Origin: Conyzicola lurida
GTDB taxonomy: Bacteria > Actinomycetota > Actinomycetes > Actinomycetales > Microbacteriaceae
Length of the DNA stretch: 64,000 nucleotides
Assembly (NCBI RefSeq): GCF_014204935.1
Contig: NZ_JACHMJ010000001.1
Span: 3,038,001 to 3,102,000, forward strand
Direction of reading: 5' to 3'
The translations under genes and the position numbers were made by a program. Shown here piece after piece: positions 15,529 to 26,700 of the stretch. A model generated the notes under the pieces. That model had not been told where the DNA came from. It did no database searches and was given only the letters and a program-made list of their open reading frames with translations. The stretch's first letter is position 1; each line of letters begins with the position of its first letter.

Positions 15529-15543
15529 GCGTCGCGCCGCTAT

Positions 15544-17676
15544 TTAGCGACGCGAGCCAGCCACCTCGCGACGGCGGCGGACCACCAGCAGGGTGAGACC
15601 GAGCATCAGCAGCAGCGCCGCACCGCCGGCGGCCGGGCCGACGTCGACGCCGGTGGCCGCGAGCTCGGGCTCTGCAGCCGCGGGCTCCGTCTCGACCGGC
15701 GGAACCGCCGCGGCCGGCTGCGTCACCGCGAGCGGCACGCGCACGACGGTGCCCGACTCGGCCGAGGTCACCACGAGCGTGGTGCTCGCCGGGGCGTCGG
15801 CCGGAACGGTGAACGCGAGCGCGCCGTCGGCCGCGAACGCCGCCTCGACGGGCGCTGCCGCGCTGCCGTCGAACGCCAGGCTGACCGCGGTCGTCGTCGG
15901 GCTGCCGAGCGACGTGAGGTCGAGCGTGCCGAGGGTGAGCGACGCTTCCGCGCCGGCTTCGACCGATGCGGGAACGCCGGAGACGGCGACACCGTGACGG
16001 GCGAAGTCGGGCGAGAGCGGGCTGCTCGCCGAGATGTAGCCGATCCACGCGTCGCGGTCGATCAGGCCGGAATCACGGGTGTCGGTGCCGTTCGCGAACT
16101 CGCGGAAGTTGTCGCCGCCGAGAACCAGGAAGCTGAACGAACCGATGCGGTAGCCCCGGGCCGGGTCGATCGGCTCGCCGTCGACGGTGATGCTCGTGAT
16201 GTGCTCGCCCTGCGCCGCGGCCGGGTCGAACGTGTAGTTCACGTTGCTCGAGAGGCCGAGGTTGAGGAACGGGCGGGAGGGCACGTCGCCGTTCTCGTCG
16301 AGCTGCCACTGCTGCTCGAGGAGAGTCGCGAACTGCGCGCCGGTGAGCGTGGTCGTCCAGAGGTTGTTGACGAAGGGCAGCACCGCGTTGGCCTCGGCGT
16401 AGGTCACGACGCCGTCGCCCTCGCCGACCGCGGAACTCGCGAAGGTGAGGTCGGAACGCAGACCGCCGGGGTTGACGACACCGATCTCGGCGCCGCCCAG
16501 CGTCTCGTCGGCCAGACTCGTGACGAGCGAGTTCGCGACCAGGTTGCCGAGCGTGGACTCCGAGGCGCGGTCGTCGCGCTCGCCCTCGGCGAAGGCCGTG
16601 GTGATGTCGGCGGTGATCGACCCGATCGGCTGGTCGCCGATGGTCGCGGCGGCGGCGAGCGCGGCGGTGACGATGGTGTTCACCTCGGCGACGCGCGGGT
16701 AGGCCGCGATCAGTTCGGCGTCGTCGGTCTCGGTACGCGCGACGTTGCCGGCCACGTAGCTGACGACGTCGCCGGTGGTCGCGTCGACGGTCAGCGCGAT
16801 CTGGCCGATGTTCTCGCCGTAGTTGCCGGTCTGCAGCACGGGGCGGGTCTTGCCGGGCACGCCGGGAACCGGGGCGTCCCACGAGTACTGCTTGTGGGTG
16901 TGGCCGGTGAAGATCGCGTCGACGCTCGCGCTGGTGTTCTGCACGATGCTTGTGAACGCGCTGTCGAGGGCGAGCTCGGCTTCGAGTGTCGCGCCATCGG
17001 GCGTTCCCGCGCTCGCGCCCTCGTGGTACTCGGCGACGATGACGTCGGCGAGGCCGGCGCTATCGATCTGCGCGGCGACGCGGTTCACCGCCGCGACGGG
17101 GTCGCCGAAGTCGACCGTGGTGATGCCGCCGGGCGAGACGAGGGTGGGCGTCTCGACGGTGACGGCGCCGATCACGGCGATGTCGATGCCGCCGACGGTG
17201 AAGATCTCGTACTCCTGCAGCGCGGGGGTGGTCGTGCCCTTCTGGTACACGTTGGCGCCGAGGTAGCTCCAGTCGGCCGCGGTGGCGACGCGGCCGGCGA
17301 GGTCGGAGAAGCCCTTGTCGAACTCGTGGTTGCCGACGGCCGAGGTGCGCAGCTCGAGCGCATTCAGCACGTCGATCGTGGGCTGGTCGTCCTGCGACGA
17401 GGAGGCGAAGAGCGAGGCGCCGATGTTGTCGCCGTCGGAGAGGAACAGGGTGTTCGCCTCGCCCGCGGCGGCGCGCAGCTGCTCGACGGTTCCGGCGAAC
17501 TTCACGGTGTTCTCGTCGATGCGGCCGTGGAAGTCGTTGATGTTGAGCAGGCTGATCTCGACGACGTCGCCGGGAGCAGCCATGGCCGGCGCGGTCGCCA
17601 GCGGCACGGCGGCGAGTGCGAGCCCGAGCGCGCCGGCGAGGCCGACTCTCGTGCGGGAGCGGTGTGATTGCGTCAA
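15544..17676 (-). CDS. Cell-wall-anchored 5'-nucleotidase / UDP-sugar hydrolase
   Basis: A signal peptide (to about residue 34, APAMAA) precedes the metallophosphatase domain with its metal motifs NDFHGRI, DGDNIGAS, GNHEFDKG and FTGHTHKQY. The 5'-nucleotidase C-terminal domain follows (ITADITTAFAEGERDDRASESTL split over two strands; GGLRSDL; FVNNLWTTTL). After a Pro/Ala-rich linker the protein ends in LAATG, a hydrophobic helix and RRRR, a LAXTG-type sortase (class E) signal. It should dephosphorylate external nucleotides to scavenge phosphate and nucleosides. A TTG at 17674-17676 with an upstream AGGGGA is chosen as start; an in-frame GTG at 17730 is possible. It is 710 residues long. Confidence 0.92.
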   Translation of the reverse strand: MTQSHRSRTRVGLAGALGLALAAVPLATAPAMAAPGDVVEISLLNINDFHGRIDENTVKFAGTVEQLRAAAGEANTLFLSDGDNIGASLFASSSQDDQPTIDVLNALELRTSAVGNHEFDKGFSDLAGRVATAADWSYLGANVYQKGTTTPALQEYEIFTVGGIDIAVIGAVTVETPTLVSPGGITTVDFGDPVAAVNRVAAQIDSAGLADVIVAEYHEGASAGTPDGATLEAELALDSAFTSIVQNTSASVDAIFTGHTHKQYSWDAPVPGVPGKTRPVLQTGNYGENIGQIALTVDATTGDVVSYVAGNVARTETDDAELIAAYPRVAEVNTIVTAALAAAATIGDQPIGSITADITTAFAEGERDDRASESTLGNLVANSLVTSLADETLGGAEIGVVNPGGLRSDLTFASSAVGEGDGVVTYAEANAVLPFVNNLWTTTLTGAQFATLLEQQWQLDENGDVPSRPFLNLGLSSNVNYTFDPAAAQGEHITSITVDGEPIDPARGYRIGSFSFLVLGGDNFREFANGTDTRDSGLIDRDAWIGYISASSPLSPDFARHGVAVSGVPASVEAGAEASLTLGTLDLTSLGSPTTTAVSLAFDGSAAAPVEAAFAADGALAFTVPADAPASTTLVVTSAESGTVVRVPLAVTQPAAAVPPVETEPAAAEPELAATGVDVGPAAGGAALLLMLGLTLLVVRRRREVAGSRR

Positions 17677-17819
17677 AACTCTGGTCCCCTGTCGTCGGTC
17701 GGGCGCTGCGGCTTGTCGCGCCGGTGTCACGAACCTAGCCCCGGCATGTTAACCAAAGGTTTCGTCACGGAGTCGGCGGGTTGGCCGCGCGTGAGCCCAC
17801 CGGCGTCCGCTCGTCTGAA

Positions 17820-19088
17820 TCAGTCGCGTAGCGACCGGTAGTGCCGATTGCGGGCACCGAGGATCACCGCGCCGATGCTCGCCGCGACGAGGGAGCCCGC
17901 GAGGACGCCGACCTTGACGTGGTCGTCGGAGGCGCTGCCCGATCCGAACGACAGTTCGCCGACGAGCAGCGAGACGGTGAAGCCGATGCCGGCCACGAAT
18001 GCCATGCCGATCATGTCGACCCACTTCAGCGAGGGGTCGAGCTGTAGACCCGGCACGCGGGTGACGAGGAACGTCGTCGCGGTGATGCCGATCGCCTTGC
18101 CGAGCACGAGACCGGCGACGATTCCGAGGGCGATTGTGTCGCTGAACGATTCGGCGAGCCCGGCGATGCCGCCGACGGTGACCCCGGCGGAGAAGAACGC
18201 GAACAGCGGGACTGCGACGGCGGTGGAGACCACGCTCCAGCGGTCGGCGAAGTGGGCGGCGAAGCCGTCGTAGAGCTGCCGGCCGGACGCGTCGGTTCCG
18301 GCCGCGACCCGGGCGCGCTTCGTCGCGATCACGGGCACCATAAAGCCGAGCAGCACGCCGGCGACGGTGGCATGGATGCCGGAGGCGTGGACGAGCGCCC
18401 AGGTGACGACGCCCAGCGGGATGAGGATCCACCAGGCGCGGACGCCCCGCTGCACGGCGACCGCGAAGAGGGCGAGCGGAATGACCGCGAGGCCGAGGTA
18501 GAGGAAGTCGATCTCGTCGGTGTAGAAGACCGCGATGATGGAGATGGCGAGCAGGTCGTCGACCACGGCCAGCGTGAGCAGGAAGGTGCGCAGCGCGGGC
18601 GGGAGATGACGGCCGACGACCGCGATCACGGCGACCGCGAAGGCGATGTCGGTCGCGGCCGGGATCGCCCAGCCCTGCAGCGCGGCCTCGCCGGAGTTCA
18701 GGTTCACCACGACGTAGATCAGTGCCGGAACGATCACTCCTCCGACGGCCGCCGCGATGGGCACGATGGCGGTGCGGATGTTGCGGAGCTTGCCCGCGAC
18801 GAACTCCTCTTTCAGCTCGAGCCCGACCACGAAGAAGAAGATCGCGAGCAGCCCGTCAGCGGCCCAGGCGCCGACGCTGAGGTTCAGGTGCAGCGACTCG
18901 GGGCCGAAAGTGAAGTCGCGCAGGGAGTTGTAGAACCCCGCGGCACCGGTGTTGGCCAGGATCAGGGCGAGCACGGTGGCGCCGAGCAGCAGGGCGCCGC
19001 CGACGGTGTCTTTGCCCAGCGTCTGGTGGATGCCGCGCCAGATGGAGTGCGGCGCCTGGTCGGCGGGAAAGTGGGGGTCGTGGGCCAT
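17820..19088 (-). CDS. nhaA: Na+/H+ antiporter NhaA
   Basis: This 422-residue membrane protein has the NhaA family sequence: [18 protein letters not shown] in helix [27 protein letters not shown], and the ion-binding pair in [10 protein letters not shown] (the two adjacent Asp residues). About eleven or twelve hydrophobic segments can be drawn. It exchanges Na+ or Li+ for protons and helps in salt and alkaline stress. It stands alone; the permease downstream is separated by 114 bp on the 5' side. Confidence 0.95.
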   Translation of the reverse strand: MAHDPHFPADQAPHSIWRGIHQTLGKDTVGGALLLGATVLALILANTGAAGFYNSLRDFTFGPESLHLNLSVGAWAADGLLAIFFFVVGLELKEEFVAGKLRNIRTAIVPIAAAVGGVIVPALIYVVVNLNSGEAALQGWAIPAATDIAFAVAVIAVVGRHLPPALRTFLLTLAVVDDLLAISIIAVFYTDEIDFLYLGLAVIPLALFAVAVQRGVRAWWILIPLGVVTWALVHASGIHATVAGVLLGFMVPVIATKRARVAAGTDASGRQLYDGFAAHFADRWSVVSTAVAVPLFAFFSAGVTVGGIAGLAESFSDTIALGIVAGLVLGKAIGITATTFLVTRVPGLQLDPSLKWVDMIGMAFVAGIGFTVSLLVGELSFGSGSASDDHVKVGVLAGSLVAASIGAVILGARNRHYRSLRD

Positions 19089-19203
19089 CTGGCTGCTTTC
19101 GTTATCCCGGACGGGGTCCGGTCGCGTCGAGAGCGGTCGTCTGACCGCCCGCCGACCAGACTTCCCGGCACACCGGTTACCAGCCTACGCGGTCGCGCCG
19201 TCG

Positions 19204-20445
19204 TCACTGTGTGCGAACGGCGACCGACCGGTAGACCACGCCGACCGCCAGCACGACGACCCCGCCGATCACGCCGGCGACGGGCAGCGTCGCGACGAGC
19301 ACCAGGCAGGCCACCGCCCCGACGATCTGCATCGCTTTCGGGTACCGCCGCTGCGCCGCCGGCTGGCCGAACGCCGCGACGTTGGCCACGAAGTAGTAGA
19401 CGAGCACCCCGAACGACGAGAACGCGATCGCGCCTCGCAGGTCGACCGCGACGACGAGCACGCTCACCACGACGGCGAGGGCGATTTCGGCGTGGTGCGG
19501 CACCCGGTACCGCGGGTGCACGGCGGCGAGCCATCCCGGCAGGTCTCCCTCGCGCGCCATCGCCAGGGTCGTGCGGCCGATGCCGGCGATGAGCCCGAGC
19601 AGCGCCCCGAGCGACGCGGCCGCGGCGCCGACGCGGACCACGGGCGCGGCCCACTCCCACCCGCTCGCGGTGACCATGTCGGCGACCGGGGCGTCGGACG
19701 ACGCGACCCCGTCGGCTCCGAGCGAACCCAGCAGCGCGACGGCCACCGCCGCGTAGACCACGACCGCGGCGGCCAGGGCCACGACGATGGCGCGCGGGAT
19801 CGTGCGGGCCGGGTCGCGCACCTCCTCCCCCATCGTGGCGATACGCGCGTACCCGGCGAACGCGAAGAAGAGCAGTCCGGCCGACTGGAGGATGCCGTAG
19901 ACCCCGCCGGCGAGCAGGCCGTCGGCCAGCGGCAGGGCAGGGGGCATGGATGTCGCCCCTGCGGCGACGGCGATCGCGAGGGCGAGCAGCACGACGACGA
20001 CGATCGCGCGGGTGAGGGCCGCGGTCCGGGTGACCCCGAAGTAGTTGACGGCCGCGAGGGCGAGCACCGCCACCACGGCGACCGGCCGTTCCCATCCGGC
20101 CGGAGCGGCGTAGGCGGCGAACACGAGCGCCATCGCGGCGCAGCTCGCGGTCTTGCCGACGACGAACCCCCACCCGGCCACGAAGCCCCACCACGGGCCG
20201 AGGCGCTCACGGCCGTAGACGTAGGTTCCGCCCGAGACCGGGTAGACCGCGGCGAGCTGCGCGGTCGAGGTGGCGTTGCAGAGGGCGACGAGCGCGGCGA
20301 CGGCGAGCCCGATCAGAAGGCCGTTACCCGCAGCCTGCGCCGCCGGGGTGAAGGCGGCGAACACGCCGGCGCCGACCATCGACCCGACGCCGATGACGAT
20401 CGCGTCGGCCAGCCCGAGTCGGCGGGCGAGCGGAGCGGAGGTCAC
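19204..20445 (-). CDS. APC-family amino-acid permease
   Basis: This 413-residue permease has about 12 hydrophobic segments. It begins with the APC signature IGVGSMVGAGVFAA in helix 1, then YPVSGGTYVYGRERLG, FFAFAGYARIATMGEEVRDP (helix 6 region) and PRAIVVAL. These identify an amino acid/polyamine transporter; the substrate is unknown. The GTG at 20443-20445 overlaps the stop of the small upstream gene (GTGA), so the two are translationally coupled. A TATCCT box (20457-20452 on this strand) also lies 6 nt before the GTG, allowing separate leaderless transcription. Confidence 0.9.
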   Translation of the reverse strand: MTSAPLARRLGLADAIVIGVGSMVGAGVFAAFTPAAQAAGNGLLIGLAVAALVALCNATSTAQLAAVYPVSGGTYVYGRERLGPWWGFVAGWGFVVGKTASCAAMALVFAAYAAPAGWERPVAVVAVLALAAVNYFGVTRTAALTRAIVVVVLLALAIAVAAGATSMPPALPLADGLLAGGVYGILQSAGLLFFAFAGYARIATMGEEVRDPARTIPRAIVVALAAAVVVYAAVAVALLGSLGADGVASSDAPVADMVTASGWEWAAPVVRVGAAAASLGALLGLIAGIGRTTLAMAREGDLPGWLAAVHPRYRVPHHAEIALAVVVSVLVVAVDLRGAIAFSSFGVLVYYFVANVAAFGQPAAQRRYPKAMQIVGAVACLVLVATLPVAGVIGGVVVLAVGVVYRSVAVRTQ

Positions 20446-20654
20446 CTCGGAAGGATAGCGGGGCTCGTCACCAGCCGGCGCAGCGCGTCGTCGATCGAGG
20501 GGAACGTGGCGACGACGCGGTTGGACCAGTCGCGCAGCTCGAAGCCGTCCGTTCCGCGCCAGATCCGCGCGGCCGCCATCGCGGTGTCGCGGTAGCGCAC
20601 CTCCCACCGACCCTGACCGGCGTCGACGAGATCGAAGGCTTCGCTGTAGGTCAT
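20442..20654 (-). CDS. Small conserved-looking protein, unknown function (70 aa)
   Basis: This 70-residue acidic/basic mixed protein has a Trp-rich beta-like pattern (GRWEVRYRD, ARIWRGTDGFELRDWSN, VVATFPSIDDALRRLV) and no membrane helix. The ATG at 20652-20654 follows TACCGT (20667-20662 on this strand) by 7 nt. It overlaps the permease start by 4 bp, so it is the first gene of that operon. I do not recognise a family. Confidence 0.6.
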   Translation of the reverse strand: MTYSEAFDLVDAGQGRWEVRYRDTAMAAARIWRGTDGFELRDWSNRVVATFPSIDDALRRLVTSPAILPR

Positions 20655-20727
20655 GCGGCCCACGGTAGACAGCAGGGGTGAACGGGTGGCCACCGACGGG
20701 TGAACGTCGGCCGCGGCATCCGCCCGC

Positions 20728-23700
20728 CTAGGTGGTCTTCGGTACTCCCATGTAGTCGGGGATCGAGTTCGTCATGCAGTTCATGAACAGGTCGGCCCCC
20801 TGCGTCCACGCCGTGGCGGCGTCGGGATCCCACCCGGCCGCGCCCGAGTCGATGTCGGCGTACAGCTTGTAGCCGATCATCGCGACGTCGCCCGCGGCGG
20901 CCGCGTAGCCGAGCGGTCCCTTGAGCTTGTCGGCGACTTCCTGAGCGGAATCGGCCGCGGCCGCTCCCTTGGCCTTGATCGAGGCGAGGATCTTCGAGGT
21001 CGAGGATGCCGCTCCCTGGCCGGTATCGGTGACCACGGTCGCGGCCTTCGCGTCCTTGAACATGTTGACGGTGACCATCTGCTCGTAGATCTCGGCCTGG
21101 CGCTTGGCGTCGACCGCCTTCTGCGCGGCGTTGATCTTGTCGGTCGCGACGCTGCCGATCTTCGTCGCCGCCGTCGAGCTGACCGTGGGCGCCGCTGCCG
21201 CATTCGACGCGAGTGCCCACGCCGTGGTGCAGGTGGTGGTAGCGCTGATCATGTCGAGTGTCTGCGAGAGCGCCTTGATGCCGTTGGTGAAGCTCGCGAG
21301 CCCCTCGGAGCTGAGGCCGAAGCGGTCGGCGATCGCCTGCACGGCCTGCCCGAGCAGAACCACGAGGTTCGCAGCGAGCATCACCGGGTTGTCGCCGACG
21401 AGGAACGCGCCGGCGACCGCCGCCGCGACGCCGACCGCCTTCTTCGCACCGACCGCGATGTTGTTGGCGACCGAGGTGATCCCGTCGACGATCACCTGGC
21501 CGATCGACTTCGACTCGTAGTTGGCGTACACCGCGGTGTCGCCGTCGATCGTGACCCAGGCGTAGTTGCCCTCCTGGCCGTCGGGCGCACCGGTGAAGCC
21601 GCGGAAGTTCTTGTTGCCGGCGCCGGTCGCCGTGAACGTGACCGAGGTGCCGCCGACGTACTTCTGCTCGCTCGCCGGGGTGTCGGGGCAGTTCGGTTCG
21701 ACGTCGACGTCGAGCACGTCCAGGTTCGTGCGGAGGGTGAAGCAGTGCACCTGGTAGGTGGCGGTTACCGCCGAATACTTCGCCGAGCCGTCGAGCACGA
21801 TCGGAGTCTTCGGTGCGATCGAGGTGCCGAGTCCGTTGCTCCACTCGATGAAGGAGTAGCCCGACGATTCGCCCGGTGCCCGGAGGAACACCGGCTGGTC
21901 GACCGTGTACGCGTTCGTCGCGATCGGGCAGTCGGGCGCCGCGGAGGCGCCGACGAACTGGCTGCCGACGTTGACCGTCGTCGTGTGCTTCGTGCCGTTC
22001 GGGCTGATCAGGGTGACCGACGGCGTCAGCGATTGGCAGGCCCACGCGGTGTACGACGTCTTGCCGTAGGCGTTGACCGTGAGCGAGTTCTGCGCGACAC
22101 CCTTGATCGCCGCTTCGACGGTGGTGCCGGCCCGGTCCACCTGGCGGCGGGTGGATCCGCTCCATCCGAGCAGGGGGTCCCCTCCAGTGGCCGTGGCCGT
22201 CAACGTGATGGTCTCGCCGCCGCCCTCGCCGTACTTGTAGCTGAGCATGCCGGCCGGGCACCCGTTGCCGGGGGTCACGACCGATGCGGTGACCGCTCCG
22301 GCGGGACGTGCCGTGAGGCCGACCGGGACACAGCCGTTCTTGCTGTAGAAGTTCGCGCTGAGCGTTCCGGAACGGTCGAGGGTGATGGTGTTGCGCTTCG
22401 AGGCGGGGTCGAGCCGGTCGGCGTAGTCGCCGGTGAACCCGCCGAAAGCACCGGTGTTGACGTCGACGGCAGTGACGATATTCACCGTTGTGCCGGGCAC
22501 ATACCAGCCGGCGCCCTTGTTCGGACAGTTGCCCGGCGACGAGACCTCGACGGTGCCGTAGTAGTACTTGTGGAAGTACGAATTGTTCACGAAGACCTCG
22601 TTGAAGCCGGTCGCCGTGGCGCTGAAGCTGATGCACTCGTTATAGGTTGCGGTGATCGGCCGGTTCGACTCGGGGCTGACCACGACTGTGCCGACGGAGA
22701 CCTTCGCGTTCGTGGCGGCGGCGACGGGGGTGACGGGGTAGCTCCAGCGTTCGAAGTACGCGTCGCCGATGGGCTTGGTGGTCGCCGTGACCGTCGACTT
22801 GTCGGCGAAGCCCGCACCCGCGGCATCCCAACAGGTATTCGCGCTGAGCTGGGCAGTGCCCTTCGCCGGCGGCGCGAACGAGATGCCGTGGTAGCAGGTG
22901 ACACCGAACACGGCGCCGATCTCGTTGTCATCGTCGAATCCGGTGTTACGGACGACCGTGTACGACTGGGTGAGCGCCAGCGGGTCGGCCAGGGCGCCGA
23001 GGCCGTTCCAGTTGTAGAGCGACTGCGACGGGGCGCTGGCCCGAACCGACGGCGGCCTCGCGGTCAGGCTCAGCACGGTGTCGGGCAGGTACCGCGCCGT
23101 CTTCGTCTCGGGGTAGTAGGTCGGCGTGTTCGTCGTGGGATTGCTGTACTTCCAGCCGGTGCCGCAGTTGGGCTCCGGAGACACGTCCACGAACGCGGTC
23201 GAGGTCGCCCGGAGCTCGGCGGCGACCCCCACGTTGACGACGACCGTGACGCACTGACGCGCGAAGAACGCCGTTTCGTCGACGGTGCCGTACTCGGTGA
23301 CGAGGATCGTGCGGCTGGTCCCCGTCTCCTCCGAGTCGGCCCATCCGACGAAGTCGTAGTCGGCGTTGGGCGTAGCGAAGACGATGATCTCCTGTCCGAC
23401 GAGGAAGCCGGTGCCCTTGTTGCAGGTGGGCGCCGTGAACAGGATGACGCTGCCGCCAGCCGCCGGCGACGCGGCGACCTTCGCCGGAACGCAACTGGTC
23501 ACGCTCTGCGCGACCGTGCGGCTCTGGCTCTTCCAGTTGACGTTGCCCTCGTAGTTCAGTGTGAACTCGCCGTTCAGCGCGTGCTGCTCGAACGTGTAGC
23601 TGCAGGAGCCCTTCAGCGCGGTGGAACGGCAGACCTCGGTACCTCCGCGCGAGATGACGACGGTCGATCCGGCATCGGGCCCGTACACCGCCCACGTCAG

Positions 23701-26700
23701 GGTGACCGGTTCGCCGGCGATCCAGCGCTTGCTGGCAGCGAATTCCACGGTGGGAGTGCGCGTGGAGGGCTCGACTCGCAACCGCTCCGATGTCACGGCC
23801 CCGTAGAGTGCGTCGCCCTCGTAGGTCGCGGTGAGGTCGGTGCTGGCGTCGACGGGGAAGGTCAAGGCGCAGCGCGCTTCGGCGCCGCCCGGAACGCGGC
23901 CCAGTTCGGCCTCGCAGACGAGGCCGTTGTAGCTGTCGGTGAACGTGACGGTGCCGGTCGGGTCAGGCGAGGACGCGGCCACGCCCGGACCGAAGAGCAC
24001 GGTGGCGGTGTAGCGGTACGGCACGCCGACCGCGACCTCGCCCTGGTACGCGGCGGGGGCAAGAGAGATGGTGAGCGGGAGACCCTGGACATAGGCGCCC
24101 TGGACGGCCCGCGAGGGCAGGAAGTCCGTCGCAGAGGTCGGGTTGTAGATCGCCGTGACGTCGACGGCACCCTGCGCCTTCGGGGTGTAGGCGACGGACG
24201 CGACCCCGTTGGTGCCGACGGGCGCGGTGCCGATGACCTCGGTACCGACCATGAAGGTCATGGTCCCGGTGGGCGGGGCGCTCGTCGTCTCGTTGCGCAC
24301 CCGCCCCTGCACCGCGACCGACCGACCGATGTAGACGGCTCCGCCGATGCCGACCATGGTCGTGGTCGTCGCTCCCGTGACGTTGCGCGCGAGGGCGTTC
24401 GAGGTCTCGGCGACGTAGTTGAAGTCGCCGTTGTAGCGGGCGGTGACGCTCTGCTCGCCCGCGGGCACGACGATCTCGATGAGGGTGCGGTACGACGTGA
24501 CCGGCACGGTCGCGAGCTCGCGCGTTCCGGCGGCGCCCGTCGCGGTGACCGTGATGGTGCCGGTCGGCGCGACACCGGTGGTCGGGATCTCGACGACCAC
24601 GGTCTCGGGGGTGCCGTAGCCGACCGGGTCCGGCTGCGATCCGGTGAGCACCGGCACGGGTGCGCCAGGGGTCGTGTCGAACGGCTGGCCGGCGAGGTCC
24701 GCCGCCGTCAGATGGGGGTTCGACCCGACGTAGGTGGCGTCGACGTAGTTGCGGCCGACGGCGAAGGTCTTCGACTTCAGTACGGCGACACCGTCGACGA
24801 CGACGGCGCTGCCCAGGTTCTCGCCGCGGGAGGTGAAACGCACGTAGCCGGGCGTCTCTCCGTACCCGGTAACCGTCGACACGGTCGCCGTGACGACCGT
24901 GGGCTTGTCGCTGGTGCTCTCGCCGACGCCGACCGTGACGAGCGCCTTGCCCTGCTGCACGTAGATCTGCTCGAGGTCGCTCGAGGAGTTGAAGTTCGCG
25001 GTCGCCTCGAAGCGCGCGACGACGTTCACCCGGTTGAACGGCGAGCCGACCCCGCTCGGGAGCCCGCCCGTGAAGGTCGCGACACCGTTCGCGTCGACCT
25101 CGGCCGTACCGACGATGGAGCCGCTGCCGAAGAATGTGACCGTGCCCTCGGGCGTCGAGCCTCCGCTGGCGTTCGCGACCGTGGCGGTCATCGTGACCGG
25201 CACGCCGTACACGGTGTTCTGCGCCGACAGCACGAGGTCGGTCGTGGTGGTGGCCGCGCCGACCGAATAGGTCACCGTCGTCGACGAGGTCAGGTACGCG
25301 TCGGTGCCGGGCTCGAAGGTCGCCACGTATTCGTGGCTGCCCGCACCGGGCGAGAAGATCGTCTTCGAGCCGGTGCCGCCGTCGAGTTCGATTGTCGCGA
25401 CGACGACGGTGCCTTCCTTCACGACGATGCGTCCGGTCGGGACCCCGCCGCCGGGGGAAACGACCGCGGCGGTGCCGTCGAGGCGCAGCCGCGTGCCGTA
25501 CGTGCTGGTGCTGCCGGGCGTGATGACGAGCTGGGTGTCGACGGATGCCGCGGCGACCCGCTGCGCGAGAGCGGACGAGTCGACCGCGGTGTACGAGGCC
25601 GATCCCGCGTAGGCCGCGGTGATGCGGCTGGAGCCGAGCGGCAGGGTCGCGACGGCGAGGGTCGCGATGCCGTTGGAGAGGGTGGCCGTTCCGAGAACCG
25701 TGTCGCCGTTCCTGAAAGTGACGACGCCGTCCGGGATTCCGGTGGTGCCGGCGGGACCGGTGACGGCGGCGTTGAGAGCGACGCTCTGTCCGGTGACCGC
25801 GGGGTTGGCGCCCGAGGTCAGCGCGATCGCGGGGTCGGCCTTCGTCACGACGACGGTGCCGGCGGTCGACGCGGTGGGGACGAACTGGCCCGCGGTGGCC
25901 GGGACGAACTCGGCGACGACCGTGTTCGAGCCGACCGGAAGCTGCCCGGCGGTGGTGACGAGCGTCGCGACGGCGCGGATCTCGCCGTTCTGCACGAGCG
26001 GGGCGCTGCCGATGCTGACGCCGCCGACGGTGAAGTCGACGGTGCCGGTCGGGGACTTCTCGGAGCCGGGCGCGGTGGTCGCGACGGTGCCCGAGAGCGT
26101 GATGGGAGTGCCGTACGCGGTCGAGCCGGTCGGCGAGATGCCGAGCGTGGTCGCGACCGCGGCGGCGCGGACCGTGACCGGGATGTCGGTCGCCCGGCTG
26201 GAGGCGTAGACGTCGTCGGCGCGGTAGTCGGCGTAGATCGCTGTCGTGGTCGACGCGAGGTCGCGGATGGTCACGGTGGCCGAGCCCGCCGCGTCGAGCG
26301 CGGGCTGCAGCACGGTGCTGCCCGCGAGGCCGTCGTAGCTGATGTAGAACGATCCGGTCGGGACGATTCCGGCGTAGGTGGTCGGAACGGTGAAGGTCAC
26401 CGACACGGGCACGCCGAATGCGACATCCACGTCACTGATCGACGTCTCAACGGTGCTCGGGGCCTGAACGACTTGGGCGAAAGGGGCGGACCGGGTCGGC
26501 GCGAGGTCGGCTCCGTCACCGCTGTAGTCGGCGACGATGGTGCGGCGGCCGGCGGGGAGGGTCGACGTCGGGATGCTCGCGGCGGACGCGGCGTACTCGC
26601 CCACGAGCGGCACGTCGGCGGCGATGACCGTCGACCCGCCGCCGGTGACGTCGGTCAGGGTGACCGTGCCGGTCGGCGCCAGCTCGGTACCACGCACGGA

